Position numbers and translations under genes: made by a program
Origin: Chloroflexota bacterium
GTDB taxonomy: Bacteria > Chloroflexota > Anaerolineae > Anaerolineales > Villigracilaceae
Direction: 5' to 3'
NCBI GenBank assembly: GCA_021823555.1
Contig: JAKANW010000104.1
Coordinates: 1-8,000 of the forward strand
DNA length: 8,000 bases
Shown here: positions 5,564-8,000 of the stretch, in pieces
Layout: each line of letters starts with the position of its first letter
Position numbering within the stretch: position 1 is the stretch's first letter
The notes under the pieces: model-generated
Told to the model about the DNA's origin: nothing
Seen by the model: the letters and a program-made list of their open reading frames with translations, nothing else
Database searches by the model: none

Positions 5564-5623
5564 CGTCCCGAAGGTTCCTGCGAATCAAGCTTGGTTCTTG
5601 TTCAAACCTTCGGGACGTTTTTT
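5564..5623 (+). repeat. Hairpin repeat, copy 2 (CGTCCCG family), with T6 tail acting as terminator
   Basis: CGTCCCGAAGGTT (5564-5576) pairs perfectly with AACCTTCGGGACG (5605-5617); six T residues (5618-5623) follow on the plus strand, as in an intrinsic terminator. Both arms match copy 1 (2428-2441 / 2491-2504) except for one position, which is A-T here and C-G there. The sequences GCGAAT and TTCAAACCT before the right arm are also shared with copy 1. It would back up the acpP terminator and shield the sucD end from read-through. Confidence 0.7.
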
Positions 5624-5644
5624 GGATAGCTCTCAGGGCCGCCC

Positions 5645-6508
5645 TTACTTCATGAGGGAGGGGATTTCCTCGGGATGACGCGCTACGCGCACGCCCGCGG
5701 TTTCGAGGGCTTTGATCTTGTCGGCCGCCGTGCCTGCGCCGCCTTCGATGATAGCGCCCGCGTGTCCCATGCGTTTTCCGGGAGGAGCGGTCTGCCCGGC
5801 GATGAAGGAGACCACCGGTTTGGTCATCTTGGCGGAAATGTACTCGGCAGCCTTTTCCTCGTCCGTGCCGCCGATCTCGCCGATCATCACAACCTTCTCG
5901 GTCTTGGGATCGTGTTCGAACATTTCCAGCACATCAATGAAGTTAGTGCCGTTGATCGGATCGCCGCCGATGCCCACGCAGGTAGAAGCGCCCATGCCCA
6001 CCTGTTTGAGTGCATAGAGCACTTCATAGGTCAGTGTGCCGGAGCGCGAGACGACCCCCACGTTACCGGAGACGGCAATGTCGCCGGGGATGATGCCGAC
6101 CTTGGCTTCGTCAGGCGTCAGCAGGCCCGGGCAGTTCGGGCCGACCAGGCGTACTTTTTTCTGGTCGAGGTAATTGCGGACGCGCATCATGTCCTGCACG
6201 GCCACACCTTCGGTGATGCAGACAATGAGCGGAATGCCCGCATCCGCGGCTTCGAACATGGCGTCTGGAGCGAAACGGGCAGGCACGAAAATGATGGAGG
6301 CGTTGGCGCCTGTGGCGTCCACGGCCAGTTTGATCGAATCGAACACCGGTACCTTGCCATCCAGCACCCATTCACCGCCTTTGCCGGGGGTCACACCGGC
6401 CACAACGTTGGTGCCATAGGCAACCATCTGTGTGGTGTGGAAGAGGCCTTCTGTGCCTGTGATGCCCTGCACCAGCAGGCGGGTATTCTTGTCAACAAGT
6501 ATGCTCAT
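5645..6508 (-). CDS. sucD: Succinyl-CoA synthetase alpha subunit (ADP/GDP-forming)
   Basis: The 287-residue alpha subunit, close in length to E. coli SucD (289), which with SucC converts succinyl-CoA plus NDP and phosphate to succinate, CoA and NTP. Seen: CoA-binding VQGITGTEG (13-21), VTPGKGG (39-45), ITEGVAV (98-104), GPNCPG (123-128), SRSGTLTYE (154-162), GIGGDP (179-184), GEIGG (210-214) and [10 protein letters not shown] with the phosphorylated His249. The start is set at 6508 ([15 protein letters not shown]), the normal N-terminus, with GGAG 10 nt upstream; an open frame reaching back to 6619 runs through a palindromic repeat and is not coding. It lies 146 nt after sucC, an unusually wide gap filled by repeats. 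A malate-CoA ligase alpha subunit is a less likely alternative. Confidence 0.95.
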   Translation of the reverse strand: MSILVDKNTRLLVQGITGTEGLFHTTQMVAYGTNVVAGVTPGKGGEWVLDGKVPVFDSIKLAVDATGANASIIFVPARFAPDAMFEAADAGIPLIVCITEGVAVQDMMRVRNYLDQKKVRLVGPNCPGLLTPDEAKVGIIPGDIAVSGNVGVVSRSGTLTYEVLYALKQVGMGASTCVGIGGDPINGTNFIDVLEMFEHDPKTEKVVMIGEIGGTDEEKAAEYISAKMTKPVVSFIAGQTAPPGKRMGHAGAIIEGGAGTAADKIKALETAGVRVARHPEEIPSLMK

Positions 6509-6524
6509 GATGTGTAAACTCCAT

Positions 6525-6565
6525 GCGCTGAGCGGAACGAATGCAGTGAGTGAAGCCGAAGCGCT
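6525..6565. repeat. Small palindromic unit in the sucC-sucD gap
   Basis: GCGCT (6525-6529) and AGCGC (6560-6564) bracket GAGCGGAACGAATGCAG and GTGAGTGAAGCCGA. The end sequences (GCTGAGCGG and GAAGCCGAAG) resemble the ends of the larger palindrome at 6576-6648, so the two may form a paired REP-type array. The stem is weak, hence modest confidence. Confidence 0.35.
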
Positions 6566-6575
6566 CTTGCAAGCG

Positions 6576-6648
6576 GCCCTTCGACTTCGCCTGGTCTCGA
6601 TATGGTTGATGGACATCAACCTACTCGACCACCGGCTCCGCTCAGGGC
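6576..6648. repeat. REP-like palindrome between sucC and sucD
   Basis: A 73-bp imperfect palindrome. The outer arms are GCCCT (6576-6580) and AGGGC (6644-6648); TGGTC (6592-6596) pairs with GACCA (6627-6631); the tip is GGTTGATG (6604-6611) with CATCAACC (6614-6621) around GA. The TGGTCTCGATA...CTACTCGACCA layout is, from memory, a dispersed palindrome common in Actinobacteria and Chloroflexota genomes. It lies inside a transcription unit, so it would be transcribed into mRNA. Confidence 0.68.
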
Positions 6649-6654
6649 GAATTT

Positions 6655-7791
6655 TTATTTTCCCTGTGCGGCGGCGACAGCTTTCTTGGCAGCGTCGGCA
6701 AGTGTTTCAGCAGTGATCATCTTTGCATCGGCCAGCAACTGGCGGCCCTCTTCAGCGTTGGTGCCAACCAGGCGGACCACCATGGGGACTTTGGGCTTGA
6801 CTTCAGCCATGGCAGCCAGAATGCCACGGGCGACCTCGTCACAGCGGGTGATGCCGCCGAAGATGTTGAACAAAACGGCTTTTACGTTCGGATCGGTCAG
6901 GATGATGCGCATGGCCGCGGCCACTTTCTCCGCGCCCGCGCCACCGCCGATATCCAGGAAGTTGGCAGGTTCGCCGCCGAACAACTTGATAATATCCATG
7001 GATGCCATGGCCAGGCCGGCGCCGTTGACCATGCAGCCAATACTGCCATCCAGTTTGATGAAGGACAGGCCATACTTGCGAGCTTCGGTCTCAGCCGGAG
7101 CTTCTTCGTCAATGTCACGCATCTCGGCCAGGTCGGTGTGGCGGAACAAGGCGTTGTCATCAATCAGCATCTTGCCATCCAGCGCCACCAGGCGCTTGTC
7201 CTTGGTGATGACCAGCGGGTTGATCTCGGCCAGCGTGGCATCGTTCATGCTGTAGGCTTTCCATAGACCGTTGGCGATTATGCCGAAGTCCTTCCAGTAT
7301 TCACGCGGCAGGTCCATGGAGGCGGCAATGTCGCGCGCCTGGTAGTCGCGCAGGCCCAGCAGGGGGTCAATGTGAAGTTTGATGATCTTTTCGGGAGTCT
7401 TGGCTGCGACTTCTTCGATCTCGACGCCGCCGGCAGCAGAGGCCATCATCACGGGTTTTCTGGCTGCGCGGTCATTGGTGATGGAGAAATAGATCTCCTG
7501 GTCAATGGCGGCGGCTTCGTCCACCAGCACCTTGCGCACGGGAAGACCTTTGATCTCCATGCCCAGGATGTGAGTCGCAAGCTGTTCGGCTTCCTGCGGA
7601 TCTTTGGCAAGTTTTACGCCACCCGCTTTTCCGCGCCCGCCGACCAACACCTGCGATTTAATAACAACGCGGCTACCGAGTTCTTCTGCGATCTGCCTTG
7701 CTTCGCTTGCGGTAGCCGCTACCCGTCCCTTTGGGATGGGGATGCCGTACTTGGAAAAAATTTGTTTTGACTGGTATTCGTGGAGTTTCAT
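6655..7791 (-). CDS. sucC: Succinyl-CoA synthetase beta subunit (ADP/GDP-forming)
   Basis: The 378-residue beta subunit (E. coli SucC has 388), carrying the nucleotide site. An ATP-grasp domain covers about 1-235: [22 protein letters not shown], Lys45, GGRGKAGG (51-58), GGVEIEEVA (121-129), EINPLVIT with metal ligand Glu189 and LDGK with Asp205. The flavodoxin-like C-terminal domain shows [11 protein letters not shown] (252-262), [13 protein letters not shown] (272-284) and [13 protein letters not shown] (309-321). No key residue is missing. ATP or GTP preference cannot be read with certainty. The ATG at 7789-7791 has GAGGAAG just upstream. It is first in the operon, with a promoter at 7836-7862 and sucD 146 nt downstream; the product joins SucD in the TCA cycle or fermentative substrate-level phosphorylation. 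Confidence 0.96.
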   Translation of the reverse strand: MKLHEYQSKQIFSKYGIPIPKGRVAATASEARQIAEELGSRVVIKSQVLVGGRGKAGGVKLAKDPQEAEQLATHILGMEIKGLPVRKVLVDEAAAIDQEIYFSITNDRAARKPVMMASAAGGVEIEEVAAKTPEKIIKLHIDPLLGLRDYQARDIAASMDLPREYWKDFGIIANGLWKAYSMNDATLAEINPLVITKDKRLVALDGKMLIDDNALFRHTDLAEMRDIDEEAPAETEARKYGLSFIKLDGSIGCMVNGAGLAMASMDIIKLFGGEPANFLDIGGGAGAEKVAAAMRIILTDPNVKAVLFNIFGGITRCDEVARGILAAMAEVKPKVPMVVRLVGTNAEEGRQLLADAKMITAETLADAAKKAVAAAQGK

Positions 7792-7805
7792 TGCTTCCTC
7801 AGTGT

Positions 7806-7819
7806 CAGGCTTTCGCCTG
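7806..7819 (-). promoter_or_regulatory. Leader hairpin with GAAA tetraloop before sucC
   Basis: In the minus-strand leader CAGGC-GAAA-GCCTG forms a 5-bp stem closed by a GNRA tetraloop, ending 14 nt before the sucC start codon and just upstream of the ribosome binding site. It could stabilise the mRNA or modulate initiation; it is too small to be a riboswitch. Confidence 0.4.
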
Positions 7820-7835
7820 GAGTAATTGCAGGGCG

Positions 7836-7862
7836 ATTATACCACTCGAAAATTGTAATCAA
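7836..7862 (-). promoter_or_regulatory. sucCD promoter, extended -10 type
   Basis: On the minus strand TATAAT (7836-7841) is a perfect -10 box, preceded by TGG (extended -10, TGn). The -35 candidate TTGATT (7857-7862) is at 15 bp, or CTTGAT at 16 bp; the extended -10 can compensate. Transcription would start near 7829, giving a 38-nt leader with the GAGGAAG site before sucC. Confidence 0.7.
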
Positions 7863-7917
7863 GAGTTGTTGGGTGAGGCACACTGGGAGCCGCCGCGGCG
7901 CACCGCCCATACGTGAT

Positions 7918-7953
7918 AAAAAATCAGGGCAATCAAAGAGATTGCCCTGATTT
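7918..7953 (-). terminator. Intrinsic terminator hairpin, best read on the minus strand
   Basis: AAATCAGGGCAATC (7921-7934) pairs perfectly with GATTGCCCTGATTT (7940-7953) around AAAGA: a 14-bp stem. On the minus strand it is followed by six T residues (7918-7923), so it would stop transcription coming from the right before the sucCD promoter. The plus-strand tail is only TTTC, then the intron-like sequence at 7960. Confidence 0.75.
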
Positions 7954-7959
7954 CATGTT

Positions 7960-8000
7960 GTGCGCCCAGCATGGGCGATGACTAGAGGGTGAAAGACCCT
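7960..8000 (+). mobile_element. 5' end of a probable group II intron (partial)
   Basis: The sequence from 7960 opens GTGCGCCCAGCATGGGCG. GTGYG is the conserved start of group II introns, and GTGCGCCCAG is shared with Ll.LtrB of Lactococcus (from memory). CGCCCA-GCA-TGGGCG (7963-7977) forms a stem, and AGGGT-GAAAG-ACCCT (7986-8000) forms the next, a layout I recall from bacterial domain I starts (ACTAGAGGGTGAAAG). The 5' splice site would be between 7959 and 7960, with CATGTT as the exon end. The rest, including any maturase gene, is off the window. The class cannot be settled. Confidence 0.68.

Noticed and set aside
6509..6619. Extension of sucD to an ATG at 6619
   Set aside because: The added residues are translated palindromic repeat; SucD proteins start at [15 protein letters not shown], with GGAG upstream of 6508.
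7881..7910. GC-rich block with the CGCCGCGGCG palindrome upstream of the sucCD promoter
   Set aside because: The 10-bp palindrome is self-complementary by low complexity; the flanks do not pair well, and I cannot assign a role.
7960..8000. Two adjacent stem-loops as part of a tRNA or tmRNA
   Set aside because: No CCA end, no T-loop TTCGANTC-type sequence, and stem spacing does not fit a cloverleaf; the group II intron start fits better.

Overview
The window (about 55% GC by eye) looks like a chromosomal segment of an anaerobic or facultative Chloroflexota bacterium, most likely class Anaerolineae. This is inferred from the mix of lipoproteins with Thr/Pro-rich linkers, a VanZ-like protein, a DUF2227 protein, a type 2 IPP isomerase and many small palindromic intergenic repeats. 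No marker gene here proves the lineage.

Layout, left to right: the 5' end of a sugar-type ABC transporter permease (minus, 1-316) behind a short inverted repeat; a two-gene minus-strand unit of a DUF2227 membrane/metal-binding protein followed by an SDR oxidoreductase (1738 down to 499); a small plus-strand lipoprotein with its own terminator (1876-2406); a hairpin repeat; a minus-strand lipoprotein with two tandem beta-rich repeats (3419-2541), divergent from a VanZ-family membrane protein (3498-3896); a 216-bp repeat-rich gap; type 2 isopentenyl-diphosphate isomerase fni (minus, 5141-4113), divergent from acpP (5263-5496); two plus-strand terminator hairpins; then the succinyl-CoA synthetase operon sucC-sucD (minus, 7791-5645) driven by an extended -10 promoter. 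At the right edge a 14-bp hairpin is followed six bases later by what looks like the 5' end of a group II intron (from 7960, cut by the window).

The genes cover central functions: substrate-level phosphorylation or TCA cycle (SucCD), fatty-acid carrier (AcpP), isoprenoid precursors (Fni), sugar uptake (permease) and cell-envelope lipoproteins. The coding content is ordinary. The interesting material is intergenic: a 120-bp MITE-like element flanked by a 10-bp direct repeat, a two-copy hairpin family with a compensatory base-pair change, a REP-like pair of palindromes that splits sucC from sucD, and the probable intron next to a hairpin. I found no CRISPR array, tRNA, rRNA or defence system.
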